64,000 nucleotides of DNA from Mytilus edulis (lineage: Eukaryota > Mollusca > Bivalvia > Mytilida > Mytilidae): the NCBI RefSeq assembly GCF_963676685.1, contig NC_092344.1, forward strand, positions 92,348,749-92,412,748, in the 5' to 3' direction. The notes beneath the pieces are model-generated. The model saw nothing but the letters and a program-made list of their open reading frames with translations, made no database searches and was not told the origin of the DNA. The position numbers were made by a program, and so were the translations under genes. Of the stretch, positions 1 through 12,492 are shown one piece after another; positions within the stretch are counted from its first letter, which is position 1; each line of letters opens with the position of its first letter.

Positions 1-67
1 TATCTGAATTAACTTGTATCTATTCTCCCTTTTATTATGACCTAGTATAATGAATAAAATTACTTAC

Positions 68-3000
68 AAGGTATAATACTCTGTATGTATGTCCTGTTAA
101 TTTGGCAATTTGAACAAGTGAAGGATATTTCCAAACTAATATTTGATTTTGTGAATAACCATGAGTGCTAACCTGAAAAATAAATAGTGTTTTTATAAAC
201 ATTATTACATTAAGTTATGACTAAAATAATTCAAGTGAAGGGAGACAACAATGAAATAAATATTCTAGTATTGATAAGATTACTTCCCTTCATATCTTTG
301 CTAGATTCTAAATTGTTTATTGAAAATTCTAAATTGTTTATTGAAAATAAAAAAAGTTTGGCCTAATTAAAAAAAATGTTTTCCCAGTTTTTTCTTTTTT
401 TGTTCTAAAATGTCGCTAAAAATAAAAAAAAATAAAATATCTGACTGTGCAACAACATTGGTGTTGAAAAATAAGTTGTAAAACTTGTACTTCATTCAAA
501 ATTTCAATTTTACACCAATCATCTACCCTGGTCTTTGGAATAGCGGTATAAAAAGAAGATAATTTAAATATCTAAAAGGTAAACTTACAATTTCATTTGA
601 GTGCTTTGACCAGGCTAAGTTACACACTTGTGATCCTGTATCAACACACTGTAATGGTTGACATGTTAATGTATTCCAGAATCTAATACACCTATCTGCA
701 GTCCCTCCCCCACTAGCTAATAGTCCATGTTGATGAGGGGACCATGCAATAGCCTTTACAGCAGCTAAATGTTCATTATAAGTCTGAACTGGTATTGTAC
801 TATTCATGTTCCATACAAACAGTTTATTGTCATTGCCACCTGACGCCAAATGTTGGTGATCAGGTGACCACTTGAGTCCACACACTTCCTGTTTGTGTCC
901 TGTTAATTTACGTTCCGGCACAATAGAAGGTGTGCGAATATCTCTTTGTAATATCAGTCTGTCTCTACTTCCTGATGATAAAACATCTCCATTCCATGCT
1001 AATGCTCCTGTAAAATTACAATAAGACCATTGTTAATCTGTAAACCAATATCAAGTGTACAATTAATACTGAAGGTGCATACTAGTTTATAAGAGATATT
1101 CTTGCGGATCAAAATGAATATACTGGCAACTTTATTTTTTATTACCTTATTTTGAAAATCAAGAGATTTGCTATCATTTGGTTTCTTATGACCTTAGTTA
1201 ATACCTCTACCTGATAATAGGGTACAATCTTTATGATATAAATGGCTATGACCTTGACTATACACATACAATCTGAAAACTCATGTAAGAACTGTCTTGG
1301 CCAATCATAAAAGTGTATTAAATATGCACTGATAAGCCATATCTAATGTCAAATATGAGTAAATGCAAACAGTATGAAGTAAAATATTCAGTTCATAACC
1401 CTTTATGTTCTTAAACATCCCCGTTTATCACTCTTCCTGAATTTTACTCTAAGAATGAATAAATTATTTGACATAAATTTCCTTACCTACTCTAGCACTA
1501 TGACCTGATAATGTGTTAATTTTTTTATTTGCTGCTACATCCCATATCTGTACAAATCCTTTATGTGTTCCTACTGATACTAAATGCCCCTGAAAAATAT
1601 AATTATTAACTGTAGATAAGGATTAAAACATTAAAATAACCATACGGTTTTGCAATTTACCTTGTTATGTATCTTCTGTATTCTCTTTGCACAGTGCAAT
1701 ATGTTATTGTCTTGATTTCTTTGATATAATAAAAATCAACCTCTACTTAAGACTGATAATAATACATATCAAACATAGGTCTAAAATGCATACCATACAT
1801 ATAAAAAGGCCATTTTTGATATGCACTCATTAGCAGCATTGCAAAAGTATCACATCCAATTTGGATGTGTTGTTATCTGCCCCTGCAAATGTATTGTATA
1901 CCCCTTCAAAAATGTCTTACCTTTTATATAACCATATTTTTCTAAAATTTTCATCATTCACCTTTTATTTGTACAGTCAAAATTGTCAAATATAAAATTA
2001 ATGTCAGAAGAAATCATTTGTATGCTGTTTAAAAGTACAAAAGTATGTGAAAGACAAGGTTTTGTTAAAATATTACTAATGCTTACAGTTGTACTTTTTA
2101 AGAAACACCATACTTGATAACCTTATATTGTAGACTTTTAATTTTGCTATGAATACAGTTATTTTTGTATGGGAACATTATATATTGGTGAAATAACATA
2201 CCCTCTCTGACCATGATACTGATGTTACTGTATCTCCATCACTGGATAAATCACATAGTCTTGTTACCTGTAAAACATTAATCATTATTAATATATTCAA
2301 GTCTGTTTACACAGATTAATTGTCTTGATCTCGATCCTTTCTTGTAATCACAAAATAATTTATAGAAGCATGTATCCAGTTTAATATGGATGTTCACTTT
2401 AAGCTGAGTGTAAAGGCATCTTTCAATACTGAATGCACAGGTTTAAAAAATCAAAGAGCTGAAAGCTCTAAAGAAAAATGACGCCACTGTCTCTAATATT
2501 GGGATAGTTTTTATGCAAGTCTTGATTTTCACATACCGTAATTAGTTTAACAATGCAACATGTCTCGTAAGCATATACATGATATTCGTATATGTGTGTG
2601 TGTGTGAAGTGAAGGTGACAACATGCTGTTTTTTTAAGACAAATGAATAGGTCAAGACTACCTGAATTGTACAAATAAATACCGTAGAAAGGCTTGTATA
2701 TTTCTCACTGGTACATAGTCTGAATCCGGGTCCGTTCGCGCCCACTCATGTTCGCCCCTTTCACTTTCACACCCTACATGTTCGCACCCAATCTTAATTG
2801 GTTTTGTGTTTAATAATTCTGTAAGCAAGTGTTTTCTTATAAGTATAATTGTTGTCATTGTCTCAAAATAAAGTGAGACAGCATTTTTTTTTGTGTTGAA
2901 TAAATCTTAATCATGTTTTAGATAGCGTATTGTTAAAAATTATAATAATCCTTTCTAAATAAAGTGGTATTTTGTCAACGTTTTATCTTGTGTTGAATAA

Positions 3001-6000
3001 CTCTTAATCGTGTTTTGTTAGTGTATTGCTATAACCAGTGTTCTCCCCAGGCCGTTTTAGCGTCGCGGTACCGCGACGCTATATTTTTTCACCGTGATGC
3101 TATAATAATTCCCGCGACGCTATAATTATTTTGAAGATGCTATTTTACTTGTCCTCAATTTTGAACTTTCATCTATTATCGATTATGATCATAAAAGTTA
3201 TATCACCTTTAATTGTAATCCCTTTAAGTCGGACACTAAAGGCAATTAAGAGATTAAATAGCTAGGTGTTAATTGCCCTCAGGGTGATAACTGTAAAAGT
3301 GTTTGGATGCGAATATCCCAAGCTGACACTTGTGACATGACTAAAATTATACCACGTGTCTGCAATCACCAATATCGACATGGAAAAATGCAATCACAAA
3401 ACAATTCGAAATCAACGTTTTGTATTACGAAATTTCAGAGATTGAAACGATTTTTATTTTTTTTTAAAAGGTCGTTTATTTGTGCAACTCTCCAAAAATT
3501 ACTTTCTTTCTCTTCCGGTAATACGAGAGCGAGAATTTTGGTTTAGAGCTAAAATAAGTTTAATACTTCTTTAAAAAGTTATAATTGGCTTAAGTTTATG
3601 TTTAATCCATTTAATGCATTAAAAGCGTCTTATTCATTCACAATCTCTTGTCAAACAATGTTTATTCTGGAACTCATTTTCGTAAATTTTACTACGGCCG
3701 CCATTGCACATTTTTGTGTAAACTACGGATCGGAACCGGACCAGATATGACAAAAATCCGCATTTTTACGATAATGACAACAGATGGACAGTAGACAGAA
3801 AAATTAAACCAAGAGAGAAAACTACGCATTAACAGACTATTTGTTAGATAACTTTGTTAAAAATACATATGATTTTGATGTAAAGATAAGAAACAACTGG
3901 GACTAATTCATTGAGTGGCATGAAACAATGAATTTCATAAACATGATAAAAAAAAGTTTTTAAATTGATTTCTTTTTGCTTCTTTTGCTACTTTATCTTT
4001 ACTTGATATAATATAAAAAGTAGTTAATTTTGTGTACTAGATAATTTAGTTTTGTATAAATACAGGTTGCACTGTAATGAACCATTCATTCATTTGACTT
4101 ATTGTTGGATAACTGAAACCACATATTTATTTTTACTTGGCACAAGAGGAAAAAAATAATTCTGTAACTATAAATGAATAAAGAAGACATAAACTGAAAC
4201 AACTGTTTTTGTGGTTATAGTTTAATTGTATTCTCAGTTATGAATTGAACAATATAAACTAAAACATATAAAGGAAATAGAGCATCAACGCGACGCGACA
4301 AACGACATTAAAAAAAATACAGTTGTTTTTTTTTACGCAAAATGTGATGCTATCCAAAATTTCTGGGGAGAACACTGGCTATAACTTTGTTTCATTGACT
4401 TCTTTCAAAATGAAGTGAGATTCTGACTATGTTTTTTTCTGTGTGTTGAATAGATTTTATCATGTTTTGGTTATAATAGTGGATTGCTATATTTTGGTTC
4501 CTATATTTTATTGTTTCGTTGTTTCAGATCAAAGGAACCAAGCTGTTAAAAACAATTATCTTTTGTGTTTTTCCTTAAAAATCTTCAATGTTTTACTCAT
4601 ACCAAGCTATAAATACATTCAGTATTTACACCAAAGCAATTTAAAACAACAATCATGATTTTCCAATTATTCAACTTGAATTTGAATTAAAATTGGGCGC
4701 GAATGAGTAGAGTGCAAACGTACCTTGGGTGCGCACGTGCGAGGTGCGAACGTGTAGGGTGCGAAAGTGTATTGGGCGCGAAGACCTGATACCACATAGT
4801 CTGAACCCCCTTCTCCCACAAAATAATCTTTTTGTTACTGTTATCAAAGGTCTAATGAAACTCAGGTAATTTCAAACATTTGTCAAAGAATTCTAGTCAA
4901 ACCGGCACCTGGTTAAATTGGCACCTGGACAAATCAGCACCTGGTTAAATCGACACCTGATTCAGTCAATTCGTCACCCATGTTAAATATAAATTTTAAC
5001 AGTATTTTAAGCAAAAAGAGTAAAAAATAAGTAAGGGGTTGCCAGAATTTTTTTCAGTATTTAAGCAAAAAGAGTTAAATACTAACTTTCACATTTTTGG
5101 GTGTTCATGTACATTTTGTATATATTTATTTTTCTCAACTTAATGACTTTTTTGGTGTATTTTTAATGATATATATATGAGTAGTCAAAATAATTATTAC
5201 GTCTGGCAAGGCTTTTTTAATTTTATTCTGGGACACCTTTCTATACCGCAAGGCTATGTTAATTTTTTTCTGGGACGCCTTCCTACGAACTTCATAGGAA
5301 GACATCACAGAAAAAAAATAAAATAGCCTTGCCAGACGTCATAATTATTTGGACTAATACATGAGATATTGGATATGTTTATGCATTATTTAAACCAGTT
5401 GAGCATTTTACAGGATTGTTTGTTTAATGCTTTTTAAACTTTACTGAAAAAAAACCACCTTAAATTTGCTTATTATTTGGCATGAAAGTTTGATTTATTG
5501 AAAGGGACTCACAGTTTCCATTTTATTTTAATAATTGTCTAATTGTTAAAACAACAGCTTGGGTAAGGGCTTCGTTGTTTACCTTTATACACAACAACAT
5601 ATTCACTATGTACTTGGTAACAGTTATTAATTAATTGAATAGAAAATATTATAACAAATATTATTGGATGCCGAATTGACGTCAAATAGGTGCCGATTTG
5701 ACTAGATGCCAATTTAACCAGGTGCCGACTTGACTTGTACGTTTCAATTCCTCTGCGATCGTTTGCGGTATTTTCTTGAGAAAAACCTGTTTTCCATCAT
5801 CAAAGAGAAGAAGAAACTGCTTGAAAATGATTCTGGAACGCTTCATGATTGTTAAAATAAGTTAAATTCACTCAAAAAACAATTTTAAAACTTGCGATGT
5901 TTAAACAGGAAGTTTCAAAAGCACGTGTAAAAGAAGAAATTAACCGGTGAAAGTGGAAATCCGTACATAACAGATATCACTATAGTACGACTTTGAAAGC

Positions 6001-9000
6001 AAAACAGTTCCATCCTTTTGTAAAACAGTCTTTAATATACCTATCACATTAATGTTTGAAGGGTCTTAAGCTTATTCAAACCATAAAAGTCGGTATGAAA
6101 CACCAAAACGGAATGAACAATAACCGATTACGTTTTGTAGTTTACAAATTCTAAACTGGTTCCCGTCAAACTACAACACTTTGTTAGGGTGTAGTGGAAT
6201 ACAAGCAGAAACCAGTTAGTTTGTAAACTGGTTCCTGGCTGATTACTACACAATGACCTCTCATGCATAATGATAACACAAGCAAATTCCAGTTTGTATA
6301 GGAAATAGTAAATACGAAACCAAGCGCGGTAGGCAGAGAAATGTAATGAAGTTCAGGTCGCCAGTAATGGAACAATGACTGCGTCATTTTCCAAAAATCA
6401 AATTCAAATAGGGTTGTAGTAAGTTAATATTTGAATAACTCCCCAGAACATTGACCCCTTTATAGATACATATACATAAATACAACAGAAGCATTTAACT
6501 GCCTTTCTAGTACATGCTCTCAGTAGATACATACAGGTACTTTTATTTGTATATTACATGTACTTTGCAGTATAGTACATGCACTCATAGATACACAATA
6601 GACACAGGTAATTCATTAAGTTGACTTATCTATTACATGCATTCTGCAGATACACATAGATATAACAACATCATTGTTTTTACCTGACTAGTACATGCAC
6701 TCCACAGATACACACAGGTACCAAGTCCAACACTTAAAACATTCTGTGAAGACCAATCCACCAAGTTTAAATAGAAATCATCCTGTAGTTCAGGAGCATC
6801 TAACACCTTAAATGGTATCTTTGATATCTTTCTCACAGCCTAGAATAAAAATTATATAATCAACAATTAATAAACTTTACTCTGAACTATTTATGCCATC
6901 TTACTTATAATTTTCTCCGTTTCACTTTTACCAAACCAATTTCAAATATTTTTATCATAAAATTTGATTTTACTATTTGGCCCAATTTTGAAGTTAAGAA
7001 ATTTAAGAGTATTAAGTGTATACACACTTTATAACAAATTTACTTTATACAGTGTTCTAAGGATTTTTACACATTTTCGGTATCAAAAATTCACTTTCCC
7101 TTAATTTTATACCATTTTAAAAATGTTTTCATAATTTTGTTATTCCTAATATAGCATGTTTATACCTGTAGTTCAATTTGAAATTATGAACTGTTATTTC
7201 CTTTGAAATTAATTAGTTTTTCTAACTAGCTTGTGTTGATAATTCAATGTCAGGTTCATCTAAATATACCTACCTTTCTTGGAGATCTAAGAAGTCTTTG
7301 ACTTTTACTTCCTACTGGTGATAATGAGTACGGAGATGAATCGCTGAAATCTAAACTTCTTCTAGGAACATGATACTAGAAAATAACACAAGTAGAAATT
7401 AACAAATGGTTTAACATACACTATAGCTAGCCAGTTAAGCATTAAATTAATTAAGTGCATCTTTCTTCATCAAACTTATGCAAAAACATTTAGGTAATGA
7501 TAATAGTCATATAGAATTATCATTAAAGCATTCTTCACTTTTTTATGATGGTAAAATTTTCTAATATTATTACCCATTCAATTCTGATCCAAATTTAGGA
7601 AAAAACATTTTTTGTTTTAGTTAACTGGCCGATTTAAAAGGAAGAGGGGTTGAGTGCAAAAAAACTAATAATGTAGTTTATTTTTTTAACCCCTCTTAAT
7701 GTTCAAGTCAGGAACCTTGACAGAGGTGCTATTTGCAAAAAATTATACAGATTTTAAAAGGTTCTTTGAGTATTTGTTTTGTGGATTTAAATTGTTGCAA
7801 AAAGTACTCCTACTAATGTTAGTGTATTAACATAGAATTCATGCATATTTTCAAATAATAATGGATTAATCATAGAAATAAGCTACAAAATCAAGCGAAC
7901 AGATTTTTACAATATACCAGTTAAACTTACGCGAAAAAGGTTTTTACTTTCTTTAGGAACTAAAATTCTTCTTTCATCAGTCTGTTGATCCTACAAAAAA
8001 ATAACATATTTTGTTTATATACAGGATATTGTCATTGTTCTTAAATTTCAAAAACATCTTTTCTTCCATGAAATGTTCAGTTTAGGCCATAAAAAAGATT
8101 ATGTGTATTTGCCCTTACCCTACCTACCCAGAAAATAGATGCTTACTCAAAATCTTTTATTGTCCTGATGTGAAAAGTTTTTTTTAATCAGTTTGGCGCT
8201 TGAAGAAAAAAACACCAGACACTTCAATTTCTTTCCGCCAAAAAAAGAAAATAATTTTAAGTGTGGCCTCACTTCATCAGGTTAGAGGTTATACTGGTTG
8301 ATAGAAAATATTTCTATACTAACTCACCTTCAAATCTTCAATGCCCGCTGACAAAAGTTCATTCTTCAGTAAACAATAATAAGCTAGACCATCTTTACTG
8401 CTATCTGCTGTTGGTTCCTTAGATTTACTGCTAGATTGAGTGGGTGATGATGTAGGACTTCCCTGCAGAAGTAAACAGATATTTTATTGAATATTGTAAT
8501 ATTGATACATAGCAATAAAACAGAAAAAAATATTTTAAAATGGGAAAATTTAGCTGATCTTAAAATATCTCTTATAATATTATGCAATACATCGTCATGT
8601 ATCTTGTAATCTTTGTCATTAAAAAAATTATTACTTGAAACATTAATGTATAAATGTCATTCAATCATTTATCAAATGTATCTTATATATGTCTACATTG
8701 ATTTGTTGTTTTGATTTTTCATTTTAATCATATTCTATGTTTATCTGCATGCATTAACTCTAAAATACTTACTTTTGGAATATTAAAATTTATATGCCAG
8801 CTAGCTCCTGCTCTACTTGGTATAAATCTGTCTCCATATTTGTCTTTACTTGGTGAAGCTACTGGGCTCATAGGACTTAAACTCAACGGCTGTAAAACAA
8901 GATATATTCTAACCATGTAAAAAAAACATCAAGCATTTAAATACATGTAACTATTTGCTTTTTGTAGGGGACATTCCATTGAAATCCAACAGTGGGTAAA

Positions 9001-9538
9001 GATTATGATTTGAAGGGTCAAAAATTGAAGATTACACACTGTTTTCATGTAATAGGATTGAAGAATATAAAACCACAAACAAGACAAATGTTTTAGAATT
9101 ATGGAAATTTACTTGATCGTCGCTCAATTGTATACTCAGAAAAAAATTAAGTAATATATAAACTATGTTTATAGATACATTTATTATGTTTTTCGTTGTT
9201 AGATAATTTGGAAGGGAACAGATGCTGTCACCTGTTCTTTGAACTATTTCAACTGTTGCAATATTTAAGGAGTCATCAAAATTAAGCACCTAAATCATTT
9301 GACATGAATTAATTTGCGCATATATATATAAAATGACATTCTACTGTATTTAGAAATTCATTTTTCTGTTTTACAAACATAGTTTTAGTTGCCATTGGCT
9401 AGTAGTACAAGTAAAAAAGAATATACATGTTTCTATATATCTTTCAAATCAATGTTTGTAAACAATACTTACTGAATTATATGGAGAAACCTGGCCATTT
9501 TGTTGTCGTAGCAACCGCTTCTCGTATTCTGGATCCAT
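68..9538 (-). CDS. FZR1: FZR1 / Cdh1 (fizzy-related), APC/C activator, 3' end outside window
   Basis: Substrate-recruiting activator of the anaphase-promoting complex in late mitosis and G1. Coding exons in transcript order: 9473-9538, 8773-8889, 8328-8462, 7931-7990, 7274-7375, 6684-6839, 2202-2267, 1487-1589, 589-1007, 68-172. All have GT-AG junctions and join in phase to 443 residues from ATG 9536-9538. The C-box DRFIPSR is at residues 42-48. Ser-Pro sites ([24 protein letters not shown]) look like the CDK sites that restrain vertebrate Cdh1. WD40 repeats run from about residue 170, with the near-invariant [16 protein letters not shown]. It matches FZR1 rather than CDC20 throughout ([20 protein letters not shown]). 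The last exon visible ends at [12 protein letters not shown] with a GTAAGT donor; the final WD repeat and Ile-Arg tail must lie to the left. Intron 6 is 4.4 kb and full of transposons. The other introns (about 300-610 bp) show nothing recognisable. Confidence 0.95.
300..348. repeat. Short tandem duplication in an FZR1 intron
   Basis: A 21-22 bp AT-rich stretch (ATTCTAAATTGTTTATTGAAA) occurs twice back to back. It is a simple duplication in the intron before exon 10; no function is suggested. Confidence 0.8.
2725..4793. mobile_element. 2.07-kb element with long array-like inverted ends (MULE-like?)
   Basis: The ends are inverted copies of about 85 bp: left reads GTTCGCGCCCACTCATGTTC and onward, right reads GGTGCGAACGTGTAGGGTGC and onward. 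Each end is built from degenerate copies of a motif like GGGTGCGAACGTG. A 12-bp direct repeat ACATAGTCTGAA flanks the element (2713-2724 and 4794-4805), as expected for a target duplication, although 12 bp is longer than usual for Mutator-like elements. Inside are degenerate repeats of a segment containing TGTTGAATAAATCTTAATCA, plus a nested hAT-like element. No transposase frame is seen, so it is non-autonomous. It sits in FZR1 intron 6. Confidence 0.75.
3036..4377. mobile_element. hAT-like non-autonomous element with 8-bp target duplication
   Basis: It begins CAGTGTTCTCCCCAG and ends CTGGGGAGAACACTG, a perfect 15-bp terminal inverted repeat. It is flanked by a perfect 8-bp direct repeat GCTATAAC (3028-3035 and 4378-4385), the hallmark of hAT insertion. 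A perfect 24-bp CpG-rich palindrome lies at 3058-3081, centred on GCGGTACCGC, followed by further copies of the GCGACGCTATA motif. The right subterminal region has matching GCGACGCG motifs. The 1.34-kb interior has no transposase. It is nested in the 2725-4793 element and so is the later insertion. Confidence 0.85.
4893..5738. mobile_element. 0.85-kb element with tandem-motif inverted ends
   Basis: The left end repeats a motif like GGCACCTGGTTAAATC about four times (4896-4980); the right end carries the reverse complements (5663-5738). The outermost 17 bases correspond: GTCAAACCGGCACCTGG against the complement of CCAGGTGCCGACTTGAC. There is no open frame. A smaller foldback is nested inside. 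The same architecture is seen at 2725-4793 and 48470-49235 with unrelated motifs. Confidence 0.7.
5188..5353. mobile_element. Foldback / MITE-like element of 166 bp
   Basis: The left arm AAATAATTATTACGTCTGGC is mirrored by the right arm GCCAGACGTCATAATTATTT, so nearly the whole segment can fold on itself. A second inner hairpin, CCTTCCTACGA facing CATAGGAAG, sits at the tip. It is nested in the 4893-5738 element. Confidence 0.75.
6505..6720. repeat. Decayed tandem copies of FZR1 exon 6 coding sequence
   Basis: The 3' coding end of FZR1 exon 6 contains TAGTACATGCACTCCACAGA followed by TACACACAGGTA on the plus strand. Three degenerate copies lie next to it in the intron at about 6505-6542, 6569-6612 and 6629-6665, spaced about 60 bp. 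The spacing and shared order suggest local tandem duplication starting in the exon, with decay of the non-coding copies. Confidence 0.65.
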
Positions 9539-9624
9539 TACCTTAATTTAATTTTTGTTCTTAATTCCACATCTTCTTCTATAGTTGGCCTTATTTGGTT
9601 TTGTTATCATGTGTATTAAGAACT
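9539..9624 (-). other. FZR1: FZR1 5' UTR segment behind a splice acceptor
   Basis: Just upstream of the FZR1 start codon the minus strand reads TTTTTTGCAG/AGTTC, a good acceptor with a pyrimidine tract, at 9625. The first coding exon therefore probably has about 86 bases of leader and an untranslated exon further upstream. Possible donors lie near 14173 (GAG/GTAAAA) and 14266 (CAG/GTAAAC), next to the CFAP144 promoter. This is inferred from signals only. Confidence 0.45.
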
Positions 9625-9775
9625 CTGCAAAAAATAATGAAAATTTCTCATTATTACATGTGCTTTTGTAAATAAATGTGGAATGATCTGTGTTTTGTGG
9701 GAATAAGCATTGTGAATAAGTTTCTTAACATTTGGTATAGGCAAACTAAAGTTAGAGAACAGAAAGCAAGTTTTG

Positions 9776-9900
9776 GACATTTATACATTCGTACATACAT
9801 TTGTACATACATTTGACATACATTCATACATACAAATGGACTGACAAGGGTAAAACTTAATGCTCCCTCTGCTATGGCAGGGGCATAACAACTTTATCTC
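9776..9900. repeat. CATACATTYGTA microsatellite and adjoining dispersed repeat
   Basis: An imperfect run of ATACATTYGTAC-type units (about 9780-9835) is followed by AATGCTCCCTCTGCTATGGC and GGGGCATAA. This tail resembles the end of the dispersed repeat at 28870-29150 (AATGCCCCTCTCC...GGGCATTAT). No gene is present between 9625 and the Tc1 element. Confidence 0.6.
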
Positions 9901-10399
9901 TAGAAAATTGCATCTGAAAGTATTGCACATTAATCATGTAAATAAGGCTACATAAATGATGTATCTATAAAATAGAAAAACAAAGAATATATTTTGTATG
10001 TGGTATCCATCAAAGACACAAAATCAGTAAATGTATAGGAAAAATAAACAAAAAAATCTTTGGAATAGAGCTTTATTTCTGTTATTCAATAAAGAACTGT
10101 GTCCAATTTTTAGTTAACGGGAATTGGTTAAAACATTTCAGCAGTGAGCTAAGTATTCCATAATACACTCTTCTTCATGCAAAACAAAGAAAAAAAAGTT
10201 GAGATTTCACAGACAATTTTTGCTCAAACCCTGATGAGTATGAATTTCTCTATTTTTTTTTTCCCCATAAAAGTAGGACATATGCCATTGTAAAAGATGA
10301 ATGTGGAAATCCATACATTTTAGCAAAATGTGAAAAAATGTTTCAAGGAAAAATAATTACTTTGCAGATCTTCTTTAGAGGTACAGAATATTTTTGGAA

Positions 10400-10458
10400 T
10401 AGCATATTTACAACAACTTTATTAAAAAATATAGCATATTTACAACAACTTTATTAAA
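10400..10458. repeat. 27-bp direct duplication
   Basis: TAGCATATTTACAACAACTT followed by TATTAAA occurs at 10400-10426 and again at 10432-10458. This is recent local duplication in AT-rich DNA. Confidence 0.85.
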
Positions 10459-10940
10459 GTAAAACAAACATGCATGTAGTGAAAACATTTTACATACATG
10501 TACAAAATGTATTTAATGAAATGCAAAAATGTAAACATATAACTTTATATCAGTTTATATTGCACTTAATACACAATGATTTCTGAAATTATTTTTGACA
10601 TGTAATCACACAAGGATTAGTTTTATAACAAAAATTGTCTTTAGTCTAAATAATGTGTATTCTTATTATGTTACCATCAAACTTGTCTCTGTTGAGTCTC
10701 TGTGATATTCTCTAAATAAATGCACAGGTCAAGACTCTGATTATGTCACTGTTATATTTTAAATGAACATATATTTCATTTAGATTATAATCAGATAATA
10801 ATCATGGTAACTAATAACAAATGTCCCTCTCATATGTTTATTAATTGCAGGTAAATTAATTAACTGTATTTACTTAATTTAATTAAACAAATGTGTTTTG
10901 ATTGGCCACAATTAAAAATATGTGCCCCATATTAAATATA

Positions 10941-12231
10941 TACACATGGAAAAAAGTATTGCAACACCTTGATTTTTCAAAAATTGAAAAATCAGCCTCT
11001 TTTTTTGGATGATATATAATAAGATATTTGTATAATATTATTGAAACATAGTTTATGATAACATTGGCATTGAAACGAACAAAAAATGTTTAAAAAAAAA
11101 TGATTTATATAACCACAATTTTAATAACAAAATGAAGCGTTTTTTGTACAAAAAAATGCATTTTACAACTTTGACTGTAGTCGAACTTTACAATGTCAGA
11201 CATTTCAAAATTAATCTTCAGATGACTGTTCACATCATGGTTGATCGTTACACGCCAAAGAATTAGTACTTTGTGCGCAGCCTCCATTCAAACGGATAAT
11301 GATCTTAACGTCTTCTGATTCCTGCCAAAAATTGACTAATTTGTTGCTAAGGTAGCAGCAACCATTTCTGATGAAGGGCATTGTTTATTTCATGATGTGT
11401 TTGAACTGGGGTGTCCTTTCGCGCACTTCCCGCCCAATAGTGTCCCATATATGCTCGATATGGTTCAAATCTGGTCTACGATCCGTCCATGGAAGATGAC
11501 CCGAATTCCATTGGAACAATGAATCTTCCTCCATGATGCTAATTTTCAATTTTAGCGAGCTCTGCACTACATTGGATACGGAAAACTGTGTGTCTGTTCG
11601 TGAACAAAGGTCTCCGAAATGGTCTTATCGCATGATAACCAGTAGCGATGAGTCAATCTCGAACAGTTCTTGTTAAAAGGTCCCTGTATGCCAAACACTC
11701 TCTTTTTTGGATTGTATTGTATGCAAGGGGTTTCCTTCTGACCAACCTTTTTTATGCTTGATTTTCCCTAGCAAATGGTATAGAGGGTCTTCTTTATTTC
11801 GGAAGGTCTTTAACATCGTTTAGTGCCATTTTTAATTCTCAAAACGACTTCTAGTGGAATGGTGATGACCAACAATACGTGCAGTTATTACAGCGACCTC
11901 CTGCTTCACTCATGCTGATAATCTGTCATCTTGCTGCAGTTAAGAGTTGTGGATGACCCATTTACAAGGTGTCAATCACATAACTTTAAAATTTTGGTTA
12001 TTTAAAGTGTTGAAAACAATGAGGATGAAAACACCTGTTTTGCTGTTTACGGGTACAGTAGCTGCATGTGCAGATAAAAACTTACCGAGTCGATATTTAT
12101 TGATTAAACTCAGGTGATACTTAAATAATGTTTAAGTAGTTCTATTTTACCAAATTATATCACAAAAAAATAAAAAGTGTTTTTTTAATTTCAATTTCAA
12201 TTTGGTGTTGCAATACTTTTTTCCATGTGTA
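10941..12231 (-). mobile_element. Tc1/mariner-type transposon with perfect 28-bp inverted ends
   Basis: The sequence starting TACACATGGAAAAAAGTATT at 10941-10968 is the exact reverse complement of 12204-12231. Flanking TA dinucleotides fit Tc1/mariner insertion. The interior carries a broken transposase on the minus strand. At 1.29 kb it has the usual size for the family. It lies upstream of FZR1, probably in its first intron. Confidence 0.9.
11385..11960 (-). pseudogene. Broken Tc1 transposase
   Basis: Minus-strand fragments in more than one frame. One near 11860-11900 resembles the helix-turn-helix region (ITARIVGHHHSTRSRF). A 60-codon piece ending at 11385 contains RRPDLNHIEHIWDTIGREV, the conserved segment around the last catalytic acid of the DDE domain. 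Stops and frame changes between them show it is not functional. No intact frame covers the 330-350 residues usual for the family. Confidence 0.75.
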
Positions 12232-12492
12232 TAGATCTATATGATCATGATGATTACACACCATATACATATTAGTGTCATTTTAAGCTACAAATTTTTC
12301 TTCATCTGATCTTGATCTAAAGTTATTCACTATAAGTGTAAATACAAACTACAAATGTATTTCAGTTTCACTGAAATGTGAACAATACTAATCAAAATTA
12401 TGTATCACAAGTGTATAAATGCCATCTACAGTAATTAATAAACTGACCAAAGTGTCTGTCTTTTCTAAAACAATGCTAAATAACATTACTTC

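Noticed and set aside
68..9538. CDC20 instead of FZR1
   Set aside because: The N-terminal C-box context and the [20 protein letters not shown] and [11 protein letters not shown] blocks match Cdh1/FZR1 rather than CDC20.
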